A DNA stretch of 64,000 nt, from assembly GCF_000203975.2 (NCBI RefSeq), contig NZ_AFCF02000006.1:413710-477709 (forward strand), in the 5' to 3' direction. The position numbers and the translations under genes are program-made. Shown piece by piece: positions 38,748-47,223 of the stretch. This stretch comes from Leisingera sp. ANG1 (lineage in GTDB: Bacteria > Pseudomonadota > Alphaproteobacteria > Rhodobacterales > Rhodobacteraceae). Under the pieces are notes generated by a model. The model was given only the letters and a program-made list of their open reading frames with translations, was not told the DNA's origin and did not search any database. Every line of letters starts with the position of its first letter. Positions within the stretch are counted from its first letter, which is position 1.

Positions 38748-38782
38748 TAAAATGACACACCGGAAATGCCGGTATGTCATTT
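38748..38782 (-). terminator. Hairpin between ecm and the H-NS-like gene
   Basis: On the minus strand AAATGACATACCGG (38769-38782) pairs with CCGGTGTGTCATTT (38750-38763) along 14 positions including one wobble, loop CATTT, followed by TATAAATGG. It probably terminates ecm. It lies only 18 bases before the H-NS-like start, so it could also shape that gene's leader. Confidence 0.7.
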
Positions 38783-38852
38783 CTTATGGACCGAATGCCA
38801 GACGCATTTCAGCATCTTTTTTAGCGGTTTGCAGAAAACTGCCCAAATAATA

Positions 38853-40820
38853 TCAATTCACTGCAAGTTCCGGTGGTTTTGCCAGGTCGACAATATCGCT
38901 CATAATTGAATTCAGCTCAAAATCCTTGGGGGTGTAGACGCGTGCGACCCCCATTGATTTCAGCTTTTGCGCGTCCTCGTCCGGGATGATGCCGCCCACG
39001 ACCACAGGAATATGAGCCAGCCCGGCGTCACGCATGCGCTGCATCATCTCCTCCACCAGCGGCAGGTGGCTGCCGGACAGGATCGACAGACCAACCACAT
39101 GGGCGTCGTCCGTTTGCGCCGCCTCCACCAGTTCGGCGGGCGTCATGCGGATGCCGTCATAGGTGATGTCCATGCCGCAATCGCGGGCGCGGAAGGCGAT
39201 CTGCTCGGCGCCGTTGGAGTGGCCGTCCAGCCCCGGCTTGCCGACCACGAATTTGATGCGGCGGCCCAAGACATCGCTGACGGCGTTGACCGCATCGCGC
39301 AGGTCGTCAAGGCCTTCGGTCTTGTTCGACACCGATGCTGATACGCCGGTCGGGCCGCGGTAGGTGCCGTGGACCTTGCGCATTTCTTCAGCCCATTCAC
39401 CGGTGGTGACGCCGGCCTTGGCGGCAGCAATCGAGGGTTCCATGATATTCGCGCCGCTTTGCGCTGCGGCGCGCAGGGCGGCCAGCGCCGACTGCACCGC
39501 GTCATTGTCACGCTCGCCGCGCCAGTCGTTCAGGCGGCTGATCTGTTCCTGCTCCACCGCCGGGTCGACCACCATGATGCCGCCGTCTTCGGTCTGCAGC
39601 GGCGAGGGTTCGCCCTCGGTCCACTTATTGACGCCGACCACCACGGTCTCGTTCTTTTCGATCCGGTTCAGCCGTTCGGCGTTGGAATCGACCAGGCGGC
39701 CCTTCATGTATTCGATGGAGGCGACGGCACCGCCCATCGATTCCAGGTTGGCCAGTTCGGCGCGGGCGCCGTCCTTCAGCTCCTCCACCTTGGCATCAAC
39801 TGCAGGGTTGCCGTCAAACAGGTCGCCATATTCCAGAAGGTCGGTTTCATACGCCAGTATCTGCTGCATCCGCATCGACCACTGCTGGTCCCAGGGGCGG
39901 GGCAGGCCAAGTGCCTCGTTCCAGGCGGGCAGTTGCACCGCGCGGGCACGGGCTTTCTTGGACAAAGTCACCGCCAGCATCTCGATCAGGATCCGGTAGA
40001 CGTTGTTTTCCGGCTGCTGCTCTGTCAGCCCCAGCGAGTTCACCTGCACGCCATAGCGGAAGCGGCGGAACTTGGGGTCGGCGACGCCATAGCGTTTCTC
40101 GCAAATCTCATCCCACAGATCGACAAAGGCGCGCATCTTGCACATTTCAGTGACGAACCGGATGCCCGCATTCACAAAGAAGGAGATGCGGCCGACCATG
40201 GCCGGGAAATCCTCCGGCGCGATGCGCGGTTTCAGCTCGTCCAGCACCGCCTGCGCGGTCGCCAGGGCAAAGGCCAGCTCCTGCTCCGGCGTCGCGCCAG
40301 CCTCCTGCAGGTGGTAGGAGCAGACGTTCATCGGGTTCCACTTGGGCACGTTGGTGTAGCAGTACTCCGCCACATCCGCGATCATCTTGAGGCTGGGCTT
40401 GGGCGGGCAGACATAGGTGCCGCGGCTGAGGTATTCCTTGATCAGGTCGTTCTGCACCGTGCCCTGCAGTTTCGACACATCAGCGCCTTGTTCCTCTGCC
40501 ACCGCGATATACAGCGACAGCAGCCAGGGTGCGGTCGCATTGATGGTCATCGAGGTGTTCATCTGCTCCAGCGGGATCTGATCGAACAGCGCCCGCATAT
40601 CGCCCAGGTGGCAGACAGGCACGCCAACCTTGCCCACTTCGCCGCGGGCCAGCACATGGTCGCTGTCATAGCCGGTCTGGGTCGGCAGGTCGAAGGCGAC
40701 GGACAGGCCGGTCTGCCCCTTCGCCAGGTTAGCGCGGTAAAGCGCATTGGATGCCGATGCCGTGGAATGGCCGGCATAGGTGCGGATCAGCCAGGGGCGG
40801 TCTTTTTGCATCTGCGGCAT
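38853..40820 (-). CDS. ecm: Ethylmalonyl-CoA mutase
   Basis: 655 residues, identical in length to characterised Ecm of Rhodobacter. It converts (2R)-ethylmalonyl-CoA to (2S)-methylsuccinyl-CoA with adenosylcobalamin. The N-terminal barrel has GLSVAFDLPTQTGYDSDH and NTSMTINATAPWLLSLYI; the C-terminal cobalamin domain has DGHSNG (the DxHxxG cobalt-binding motif), LSILSGSH and VVVGGIIP. The ATG has GAGG 6 nt upstream. Ecm-specific similarity along the whole chain separates it from methylmalonyl-CoA mutase. It is divergent from the acyltransferase-ccr side. Confidence 0.95.
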   Translation of the reverse strand: MPQMQKDRPWLIRTYAGHSTASASNALYRANLAKGQTGLSVAFDLPTQTGYDSDHVLARGEVGKVGVPVCHLGDMRALFDQIPLEQMNTSMTINATAPWLLSLYIAVAEEQGADVSKLQGTVQNDLIKEYLSRGTYVCPPKPSLKMIADVAEYCYTNVPKWNPMNVCSYHLQEAGATPEQELAFALATAQAVLDELKPRIAPEDFPAMVGRISFFVNAGIRFVTEMCKMRAFVDLWDEICEKRYGVADPKFRRFRYGVQVNSLGLTEQQPENNVYRILIEMLAVTLSKKARARAVQLPAWNEALGLPRPWDQQWSMRMQQILAYETDLLEYGDLFDGNPAVDAKVEELKDGARAELANLESMGGAVASIEYMKGRLVDSNAERLNRIEKNETVVVGVNKWTEGEPSPLQTEDGGIMVVDPAVEQEQISRLNDWRGERDNDAVQSALAALRAAAQSGANIMEPSIAAAKAGVTTGEWAEEMRKVHGTYRGPTGVSASVSNKTEGLDDLRDAVNAVSDVLGRRIKFVVGKPGLDGHSNGAEQIAFRARDCGMDITYDGIRMTPAELVEAAQTDDAHVVGLSILSGSHLPLVEEMMQRMRDAGLAHIPVVVGGIIPDEDAQKLKSMGVARVYTPKDFELNSIMSDIVDLAKPPELAVN

Positions 40821-40971
40821 GTCGGGCCTCGCGAGTCAGTGTGGCGGTAATTTTATTTCGTCACGCAGATGTAAACTGCAATTTTCGACCCATGTCAATT
40901 CGCTGCGTTGCGGCAATTCCGCTTCTGCGGCGGGAAGCCCGGGTGGCTTGGTGCTTGTCAAGGCGGTTGCC

Positions 40972-42420
40972 ATGCGCAACTGTTCTCTCATGACGCAAAC
41001 CGTGGAACTGCCGCTGTGGCTATTCATGCTGATCGTGGGTTTTGCCGCGGTGACCTTTGCGTCGCATTTTCTGTTCCCCTCGGTGCGCTGGTTCTTCCGG
41101 CGGCGGCTGGAACGGGCAGTGGCACGGCTGAACAAACGGCTGGAACGCCCGATAGAGCCGTTCAAGCTGGCGCGGCGCCATGACATGATCCAGCGGCTGA
41201 TCCATGATCCGCATGTGGCGCAGGCGGCGGCGGACCATGCCGCGGCAGAAGGCATCCCGGAGAACGTGGCGTTTGAGCAGGTGCGCCGCTACGCGCGTGA
41301 GATCGTGCCGGGGTTTTCCGCCTTTGCCTATTTCAGCCTGGCGATCCGGGCGGCGCGGTTCCTGTCCAATGCGGTCTACCGGGTGCGGCTGGGCCACCAG
41401 GACGAGGAAGCGCTGCGCGCCATCGATCCCAATGCCACTGTGGTCTTTGTGATGAACCACCGGTCCAACATGGATTACGTGCTGGTCACCTACCTGGCGG
41501 CGGAACGCTCAGCCCTGTCTTACGCGGTAGGGGAGTGGGCACGTGTTTGGCCGCTTAGCCGCCTGATCCGGGCGATGGGCGCTTACTTCATCCGGCGGCG
41601 TTCGCGCAACGACCTCTACCGCAAAGTGCTGGCAGCCTATGTGCGTCTGGCCACCCTCGGCGGGTCCACGCAGGCGATGTTCCCAGAGGGCGGCCTTAGC
41701 TTGGACGGCGCCCTGGCTGCGCCGCGGCTCGGGCTGCTGAAATACATTGTTGAGGGCTATGATCCGGACCGGCGTGATGTGGTCTTTGTGCCGGTGGCGC
41801 TGAATTACGACCGGGTGCTGGAAGACCGCATTCTGACCTCTGCTGCCAAGGCAGGCGATCGGCGGTTCAAGGCCCGGATCGGGCTGGTGGCGCTGCGGCT
41901 CTTGCGGCAGTTGTGGCTGTGGATGACCGGCCGCTACCGCCGGGCGGGCTATGCGGCGGTGAACTTTGGCCGGCCTCTCAGCCTCGCCGGGTTTGGCGCC
42001 GGGCGGCAGGGCGACATCACCAAGCCGCTGGCGCGGGAGCTGATGCAACGGATCAGTGCGATTGTCCCGGTGCTGCCGGTGCCGATGATTGCTGCTGTTC
42101 TATTGCGGCACGGTCCCCTCAGCCGCGCAGCAATCGAGCACCGGCTGGAAGATCTGATCGCGGCGGTACCGCTGGCGCATGTTCATCTCCCCAAGGAAAA
42201 CCTGTCTTATGCGGCTGGCATGGCGCTGAATATTTTGCAGAGGCGGGGCCTGATCATCGAAACCGGGGGACAGATTGCGCCCGCAGCAGACCGCCAGGAT
42301 TTGCTGGCGTTTTACGCCAATTCGATCCGTCATCTGCTGCCAGAAGACAGTGATCTGCCTGGCGGAAGCAGTGATTTTTCTGCACCTGCTAAAGACAATG
42401 CTGCATCCGCTGGGTCATAA
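40972..42420 (+). CDS. Glycerol-3-phosphate acyltransferase-like (PlsB type) protein
   Basis: 482 residues from the ATG at 40972 with AAGG 8 nt upstream; an in-frame ATG at 40990 is the alternative. An N-terminal membrane segment (WLFMLIVGFAAVTFASHFL) is followed by the acyltransferase domain: MNHRSNMDYVL is the HX4D catalytic motif and FPEGGLSLDG the substrate-binding block. It is about 480 residues, shorter than E. coli PlsB (about 800). It probably makes lysophosphatidic acid at the membrane. ccr follows after 112 nt in the same direction. Confidence 0.82.
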   Translation: MRNCSLMTQTVELPLWLFMLIVGFAAVTFASHFLFPSVRWFFRRRLERAVARLNKRLERPIEPFKLARRHDMIQRLIHDPHVAQAAADHAAAEGIPENVAFEQVRRYAREIVPGFSAFAYFSLAIRAARFLSNAVYRVRLGHQDEEALRAIDPNATVVFVMNHRSNMDYVLVTYLAAERSALSYAVGEWARVWPLSRLIRAMGAYFIRRRSRNDLYRKVLAAYVRLATLGGSTQAMFPEGGLSLDGALAAPRLGLLKYIVEGYDPDRRDVVFVPVALNYDRVLEDRILTSAAKAGDRRFKARIGLVALRLLRQLWLWMTGRYRRAGYAAVNFGRPLSLAGFGAGRQGDITKPLARELMQRISAIVPVLPVPMIAAVLLRHGPLSRAAIEHRLEDLIAAVPLAHVHLPKENLSYAAGMALNILQRRGLIIETGGQIAPAADRQDLLAFYANSIRHLLPEDSDLPGGSSDFSAPAKDNAASAGS

Positions 42421-42532
42421 AATTACCCAAACGCCGCAAAAGTGGTTGCAATATTACTTTCCCGATCCTATCCATCAGGTAACCGCTGCGATTCTGCACC
42501 GCGGCAAAGAACAGGATGCAAAGGAGGCCATC

Positions 42533-43813
42533 ATGGCATTGGATACCCAGACTGACGTCATGTCGTACGAGGCGCCCGAGAAAGATCTCTATGAGCTGGG
42601 GGAAATTCCTCCGATGGGCTTTGTGCCCAAGAAGATGTACGCATGGGCCATCCGCAAGGAGCGCCACGGCGAGCCGAACACCGCGATGCAGCAGGAAGTG
42701 GTCGATGTGCCGGAACTGGACAGCAACGAGGTGCTGGTCCTGGTGATGGCGGCGGGCGTCAACTACAATGGCGTCTGGGCTTCGCTGGGCAAGCCGATCT
42801 CGCCGTTTGACGGCCACAAGGCGCCTTATCACATTGCCGGGTCCGATGCTTCGGGCATCGTCTGGGCGGTGGGCTCCAAGGTCACCCGCTGGAAGGTTGG
42901 CGACGAGGTGGTCATCCACTGCAACCAGGACGATGGCGACGACGAGGAATGCAACGGCGGCGACCCGATGTACTCCCCCAGCCAGCGGATCTGGGGCTAC
43001 GAGACCCCGGACGGCTCCTTTGCCCAGTTCACCAACGTGCAGGCCCAGCAGCTGATGCCGCGCCCCAAGCACCTGACCTGGGAAGAAAGCGCCTGCTACA
43101 CGCTGACGCTGGCCACTGCCTACCGGATGCTGTTCGGACATGAGCCGCATGACCTGAAGCCGGGCCAGAACGTGCTGGTCTGGGGCGCTTCGGGAGGCCT
43201 CGGCTCTTATGCGATCCAGCTGATTAATACCGCTGGCGCCAATGCCATCGGTGTGATCTCCGACGAAAGCAAGCGCGACTTTGTCATGGGCTTGGGTGCC
43301 AAGGGCGTGCTGAACCGCAAGGACTTTAACTGCTGGGGCCAGCTTCCCACCGTGAACACACCGGAATATGCCGAGTGGTTCAAGGAGGCCCGCAAGTTCG
43401 GCAAGGCGATCTGGGACATCACCGGCAAGGGCAACAACGTCGACATGGTGTTCGAGCATCCGGGCGAAAGCACTTTCCCCGTCTCCACCTTCGTGGTGAA
43501 GAAGGGCGGCATGGTTGTGATCTGCGCTGGCACCACCGGCTATAACCTGACCTTCGACGTGCGCTACATGTGGATGCACCAGAAGCGCCTGCAGGGCTCG
43601 CACTTTGCCCACCTCAAGCAGGCCGCGGCTGCCAACAAGCTGATGGTTGAGCGCCGCCTGGACCCCTGCATGTCCGAGGTATTCACCTGGGCCGACCTGC
43701 CCGAAGCGCACATGAAGATGCTGCGCAACGAGCACCTGCCTGGCAACATGTCAGTGCTGGTGCAGGCACCGACGACCGGCCTGCGCACCCTGCAGGATGT
43801 GCTCGACGCCTGA
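42533..43813 (+). CDS. ccr: Crotonyl-CoA carboxylase/reductase
   Basis: 426 residues from the ATG at 42533, with AAAGGAGG 5 nt upstream. It reductively carboxylates crotonyl-CoA with NADPH and CO2 to (2S)-ethylmalonyl-CoA, the key step of the ethylmalonyl-CoA pathway. It is a medium-chain dehydrogenase fold with NADPH site VWGASGGLGSYAIQL; VNYNGVW, FEHPGE and HQKRLQGSHFAH lie where Ccr enzymes keep their CO2-binding Asn, Glu and His. The full length and motifs separate it from plain quinone reductases. A strong terminator follows. Confidence 0.96.
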   Translation: MALDTQTDVMSYEAPEKDLYELGEIPPMGFVPKKMYAWAIRKERHGEPNTAMQQEVVDVPELDSNEVLVLVMAAGVNYNGVWASLGKPISPFDGHKAPYHIAGSDASGIVWAVGSKVTRWKVGDEVVIHCNQDDGDDEECNGGDPMYSPSQRIWGYETPDGSFAQFTNVQAQQLMPRPKHLTWEESACYTLTLATAYRMLFGHEPHDLKPGQNVLVWGASGGLGSYAIQLINTAGANAIGVISDESKRDFVMGLGAKGVLNRKDFNCWGQLPTVNTPEYAEWFKEARKFGKAIWDITGKGNNVDMVFEHPGESTFPVSTFVVKKGGMVVICAGTTGYNLTFDVRYMWMHQKRLQGSHFAHLKQAAAANKLMVERRLDPCMSEVFTWADLPEAHMKMLRNEHLPGNMSVLVQAPTTGLRTLQDVLDA

Positions 43814-43850
43814 GGGCGGACCGGCTCAGCCGGCTGAAATGAAACAGTGG

Positions 43851-43890
43851 TCCCGCGAATCGCTCCGGCTATTCGCGGGAAATTTTATTT
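43851..43890 (+). terminator. Terminator of ccr
   Basis: TCCCGCGAAT (43851-43860) and ATTCGCGGGA (43871-43880) form a perfect 10-bp stem with a 10-nt loop, followed by AATTTTATTT. Strong Rho-independent terminator 37 nt after the ccr stop. Confidence 0.92.
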
Positions 43891-44028
43891 ATAAATTTAT
43901 CTATTTCAGCGGCTTAGTTGCAGCGTACTCGCTATTTTGGGGGAGGGGTGCTGCCGGCTGCAGATTAAAGGCGTCATTTCCGTCATTTACGCAAGTTATT
44001 GCGCCTTTCGGGCAGGCGTGGATCCGTT

Positions 44029-44048
44029 TTTTGACCTGAAAGTCAAAA
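44029..44048. promoter_or_regulatory. 20-bp inverted repeat upstream of luxR (lux-box-like)
   Basis: TTTTGAC (44029-44035) and GTCAAAA (44042-44048) are perfect inverted arms with a 6-nt centre, 20 bp in total, the length of classical lux boxes. It ends 118 nt before the chosen luxR start. The sequence does not match the Vibrio lux box beyond length and symmetry. Confidence 0.5.
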
Positions 44049-44166
44049 GCTTCCATTGACCTCGGGGAAGCAGGCGCTGCAAAAACCCTGCAAATATGTC
44101 ATGCCTGAAGCTACAGGTATTGCAGATATCCGAACCAAGGCAGCGAACAACGGCGGCAAGCGACCC

Positions 44167-44886
44167 ATGGCAGGCAAAGCAGAACTGGACCGTATCCTGG
44201 AGGCGCTGGACGCCACAGATACCCTGGATGGTCTCCAGCAGATCATTGATCAGGTCTGCACCGTCTTCGGTGTCGACCATGCCATGTACCATTGGGTCGA
44301 CAGCGCCGGCGACCACTACTACTTCGGCACCTATCCGCAGACTTGGGTCGAGCGGTATCAGGAAAAGGCCTATGTCCGCGTCGATCCGGTCGTCGCAGGC
44401 TGCTACCAGCGCTTTCACCCGGTGGACTGGAAGCGGCTGGACTGGTCGCCGAAACCGGCGCGCGAGTTTCTGAAAGACGCGCTGGAGCACGGGGTCGGCA
44501 ATCAGGGCTACTCAATTCCGATCCGGGGCCCCAACGGGCAATTCGCGGTGTTCACCGTAAGCCACAACTGCGATGACGAGGCCTGGGAAAGGCTGACTGA
44601 GCGCTACAGCCGTGACATGATCCTGATGGCGCATTACTTCAATCGTAAAGCGCTGGAGTTCGAACCTGAGCGTACCCCGGAACAGGCCCAGCCTCTGTCG
44701 CCCAGGGAAGTGGACGCGCTGACCTTTCTGGCGATCGGATACAGCCGTGCGCAGGTGGCAAAGACCCTGTCGATCTCCGAGCACACGCTGCGCGTCTACA
44801 TCGAAAGCGCCCGGTTCAAGCTGGGCGCAATCAATACCACCCATGCAATTGCCCGGGCGATGTCGCTCGGTTTGATTGTGATTTAA
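44167..44886 (+). CDS. luxR: LuxR-family quorum-sensing regulator
   Basis: 239 residues from the ATG at 44167, the normal length for AHL-binding LuxR proteins; earlier in-frame starts lack ribosome sites. The autoinducer domain has MYHWVDSAGDHYYFGTYP and WVERYQEKAYVRVDPVV (the conserved Trp/Tyr/Asp/Pro set). The C-terminal helix-turn-helix is LSPREVDALTFLAIGYSRAQVAKTLSISEHTLRVYI, whose core is GYSRAQVAKTLSISEHTLR. It should bind acyl-homoserine lactone and control the neighbouring luxI and other genes. Confidence 0.92.
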   Translation: MAGKAELDRILEALDATDTLDGLQQIIDQVCTVFGVDHAMYHWVDSAGDHYYFGTYPQTWVERYQEKAYVRVDPVVAGCYQRFHPVDWKRLDWSPKPAREFLKDALEHGVGNQGYSIPIRGPNGQFAVFTVSHNCDDEAWERLTERYSRDMILMAHYFNRKALEFEPERTPEQAQPLSPREVDALTFLAIGYSRAQVAKTLSISEHTLRVYIESARFKLGAINTTHAIARAMSLGLIVI

Positions 44887-44908
44887 CGGTAGGGCGAAAA
44901 AGCTACCG
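44887..44908. promoter_or_regulatory. Inverted repeat between luxR and luxI (lux-box-like)
   Basis: CGGTAG (44887-44892) and CTACCG (44903-44908) are perfect inverted arms with a 10-nt centre, beginning right after the luxR stop and ending 71 nt before the luxI ATG. It could be the LuxR site that drives luxI, or a weak hairpin ending luxR; there is no T-run. Confidence 0.5.
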
Positions 44909-44979
44909 CAAATACACTCTGAGATTGTGCCTAATAGCCGTACCCTGTCCTCACTGTTCAACCAGAAGGGGACTAAATC

Positions 44980-45621
44980 ATGCTTCGTTATGTCTATGGC
45001 CGCGATCTTCACAACCACGCTTTTCTGGCGCATTCGATGTTCAGGGACAGGGCAGACCAGTTCAGGACCCGGCTGGGCTGGGAGGTGCAGGTTGACTGCA
45101 ACGGTGAGGAGCGTGACCAGTATGACGCGCTGGACCCGCTTTATGTGATCTGGGAAATGCCTGATGGCAGCCATGGCGGCTCCATGCGGTTTCTGCCGAC
45201 CACCGGCCCGGTGATGGTCAATGATGTGTTTCTGGACTTGGCAGGAGGGGTGCCGATTTGCAGCCCGCTGATCTGGGAATGCACCCGGTTCTGCCTGTCG
45301 CGCGAGGCGGGCCGCAACGTGGCCGGGGCGCTGACCCTGGGCGGGGTGGAGATCATGCGCAACTTCTCGGTGGCGCATTTCGCCGGTGTCTTTGACCGCC
45401 GCATGGTGCGGATCTACCGCAGCCTGGGCTTCAGCCCTGAGGTGATCGGCACCCAGGGAGAGGGGCGGGAGCGCATCTGCCTGGGGCTTTGGGAATACGC
45501 GCCTGAGGTCTACCTGAACGTGGCCGCCAAGGCAGGCATCGCGCCGGAGCTTTCGCAGCTCTGGTTCGATCGTTCGTTCGGCGGAGCGCGGGCGGCTGAA
45601 CCCTTGGCGCTTACCGCCTGA
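44980..45621 (+). CDS. luxI: Acyl-homoserine-lactone synthase
   Basis: 213 residues. The LuxI core is visible: FRTRLGWEVQVD with the conserved Arg and Trp, ERDQYDALDPLYVI with the acidic pair, GGSMRFLPTTGP with the catalytic Arg region, and WECTRFCLS with the conserved Glu and Arg. It joins S-adenosylmethionine with an acyl chain to make the AHL signal. The ATG has AGAAGGGG upstream. It lies 93 nt after luxR in the same direction. Confidence 0.93.
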   Translation: MLRYVYGRDLHNHAFLAHSMFRDRADQFRTRLGWEVQVDCNGEERDQYDALDPLYVIWEMPDGSHGGSMRFLPTTGPVMVNDVFLDLAGGVPICSPLIWECTRFCLSREAGRNVAGALTLGGVEIMRNFSVAHFAGVFDRRMVRIYRSLGFSPEVIGTQGEGRERICLGLWEYAPEVYLNVAAKAGIAPELSQLWFDRSFGGARAAEPLALTA

Positions 45622-45684
45622 TAGACACGGAATCCGGGGCCGGTGCCTCTGGCGGACCCGGCCCCGCGGCTGTAGGGTCGCGCC

Positions 45685-47223
45685 ATGACAGCTCTGCCCG
45701 TACAGTTTTCCGATGACCAGGCCACTGCTTATGACAGCGTGACCGAGCTCCTGCGCCAGGCGGGGGTGGACCTTGACGACGGGCTGTTGCACCCGCCCCG
45801 CGGCGACGCCGGGGTGATGGCGGTGATCGGCAAGGCAGGATCGGGCAAGACCCTGCTTCTGGCAGAGCTTTACAAGGCGCTGGAACAGTCGGGGGTCGAG
45901 GTGGTCTCCGGCGACTACGAAAGCCGCAAGAAAGGCGACGACCGCCGCACTCTGGCCATCCTGGCGCCAACCAACAAGGCCGCCAGCGTGCTGCGCCTGC
46001 GCGGGGTGCCGGCCACCACCATCCACCGAATTCTCTATACTCCGGTCTATGATCCGGAGTTCGAGAAGATCGCCGAATGGCTGGCGGGGCAGGGCGAACA
46101 GCCCGAGATCGAGGGGCTGACCGAGGAGGCGCTGGCACGCGCGGCGGCCTTTTACGAGAAAAACAAATCCATTCCCGGCGCACTGGCCGCCGCGGGTTTG
46201 CGAGGCTCAGACTTCATCACCGGCTGGAAACGGCGCGAGGAGCCGCTGGACATCGGTTTTGTCGATGAAGCCTCGATGCTCGACGACCGACAGTTCGAAG
46301 ACCTGAAGGAGATTTTCCCGAACCTGATCCTGTTCGGCGATCCGGCCCAGCTGGCGCCGGTGAACCAGTCGGGGTCAATGGTGTTTGATGCGCTGCCGGA
46401 GCCGCGCCGGCTGATCCTGAACCGCATCCACCGGCAGGAGGCCGGCAACCCGATCCTGGATCTGGCACATGCGCTGGCAGACCCGCAGCTGGGGTTCGAG
46501 GATTTCGAGCGGATGATCGAGGACACGGCGCGCCGCGATGAGCGTGTGGTCTGGGGCCAGCGGGTAGAGGTCGATCTGATGGCGCGCTCGCCGGTGCTGG
46601 TCTGGCGCAACAACACCCGCATCCGGCTGATCAACGCCTTCCGCACCGTCTATGGTGCGCCGGAGGATCAGCTGATCGCTGGCGAGCCGCTGATCTGCGA
46701 CGGTATCGAACTGCCCATGAAACACCGCAAGAAGCGGCTGGACCTGGAGGCCCGCGGGCTGATCAAGGGCGCGCAGGTGATCTACCTCGGGGCAGGCCGC
46801 AAGCCCGGGTTTTCACGCCTGCATGTGATGGGCGCAGAGGACCCGCAGGTCTCTGCCGCCTCAATCGTGAAAATTGAGAAACCGGACGAGGAAGAGCCCT
46901 TCATTCCCTTTGCCGCGCGCATGGGGGCCACGTTCCTGCACGGCGCGGCGGTGACCATCCACAAGGCGCAAGGCTCGCAATGGGATACCACCCAGGTCTT
47001 TGCACCCGACATCTATGCCGCCGCCCGCATGGGCCGGGTGGAGGCGGGCCAGCCCCTATGGAAACGGCTGGCCTATGTGGCGATCACCCGGGCGCAGGAG
47101 CGGCTGATCTGGGTGGTCAGAAACCGCCTGGCCAAACCCTCCGGCCCGCTGCAGGTGGATGACCTCAGGGCGGTGCCGGCCGCGGCGCTGACGCTGGAAG
47201 CACAGGAGGAGACCCCGGCATGA
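45685..47223 (+). CDS. RecD-like ATP-dependent DNA helicase
   Basis: 512 residues. Superfamily 1 helicase motifs in order: Walker A GKAGSGKT near residue 50, TNKAASVLRLRG and TIHRIL (motif Ia), Walker B GFVDEASML, FGDPAQLAPV (motif III), and the C-terminal AVTIHKAQGSQWD and VAITRAQERLI typical of the RecD/UvrD_C_2 group. It probably unwinds or translocates on DNA in repair, without the RecBC partners nearby. Its stop overlaps the SDR start (ATGA). Confidence 0.88.
   Translation: MTALPVQFSDDQATAYDSVTELLRQAGVDLDDGLLHPPRGDAGVMAVIGKAGSGKTLLLAELYKALEQSGVEVVSGDYESRKKGDDRRTLAILAPTNKAASVLRLRGVPATTIHRILYTPVYDPEFEKIAEWLAGQGEQPEIEGLTEEALARAAAFYEKNKSIPGALAAAGLRGSDFITGWKRREEPLDIGFVDEASMLDDRQFEDLKEIFPNLILFGDPAQLAPVNQSGSMVFDALPEPRRLILNRIHRQEAGNPILDLAHALADPQLGFEDFERMIEDTARRDERVVWGQRVEVDLMARSPVLVWRNNTRIRLINAFRTVYGAPEDQLIAGEPLICDGIELPMKHRKKRLDLEARGLIKGAQVIYLGAGRKPGFSRLHVMGAEDPQVSAASIVKIEKPDEEEPFIPFAARMGATFLHGAAVTIHKAQGSQWDTTQVFAPDIYAAARMGRVEAGQPLWKRLAYVAITRAQERLIWVVRNRLAKPSGPLQVDDLRAVPAAALTLEAQEETPA

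Larger units (their letters stand above)
43814..44166. other. Intergenic region between ccr and luxR
   Basis: About 350 bases without a gene. It holds the ccr terminator (43851-43890), an AT-rich stretch (43880-43915), and an inverted repeat (44029-44048) that could be a luxR operator. A smaller CCGGCT/AGCCGG hairpin lies near 43821-43834. Confidence 0.6.
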
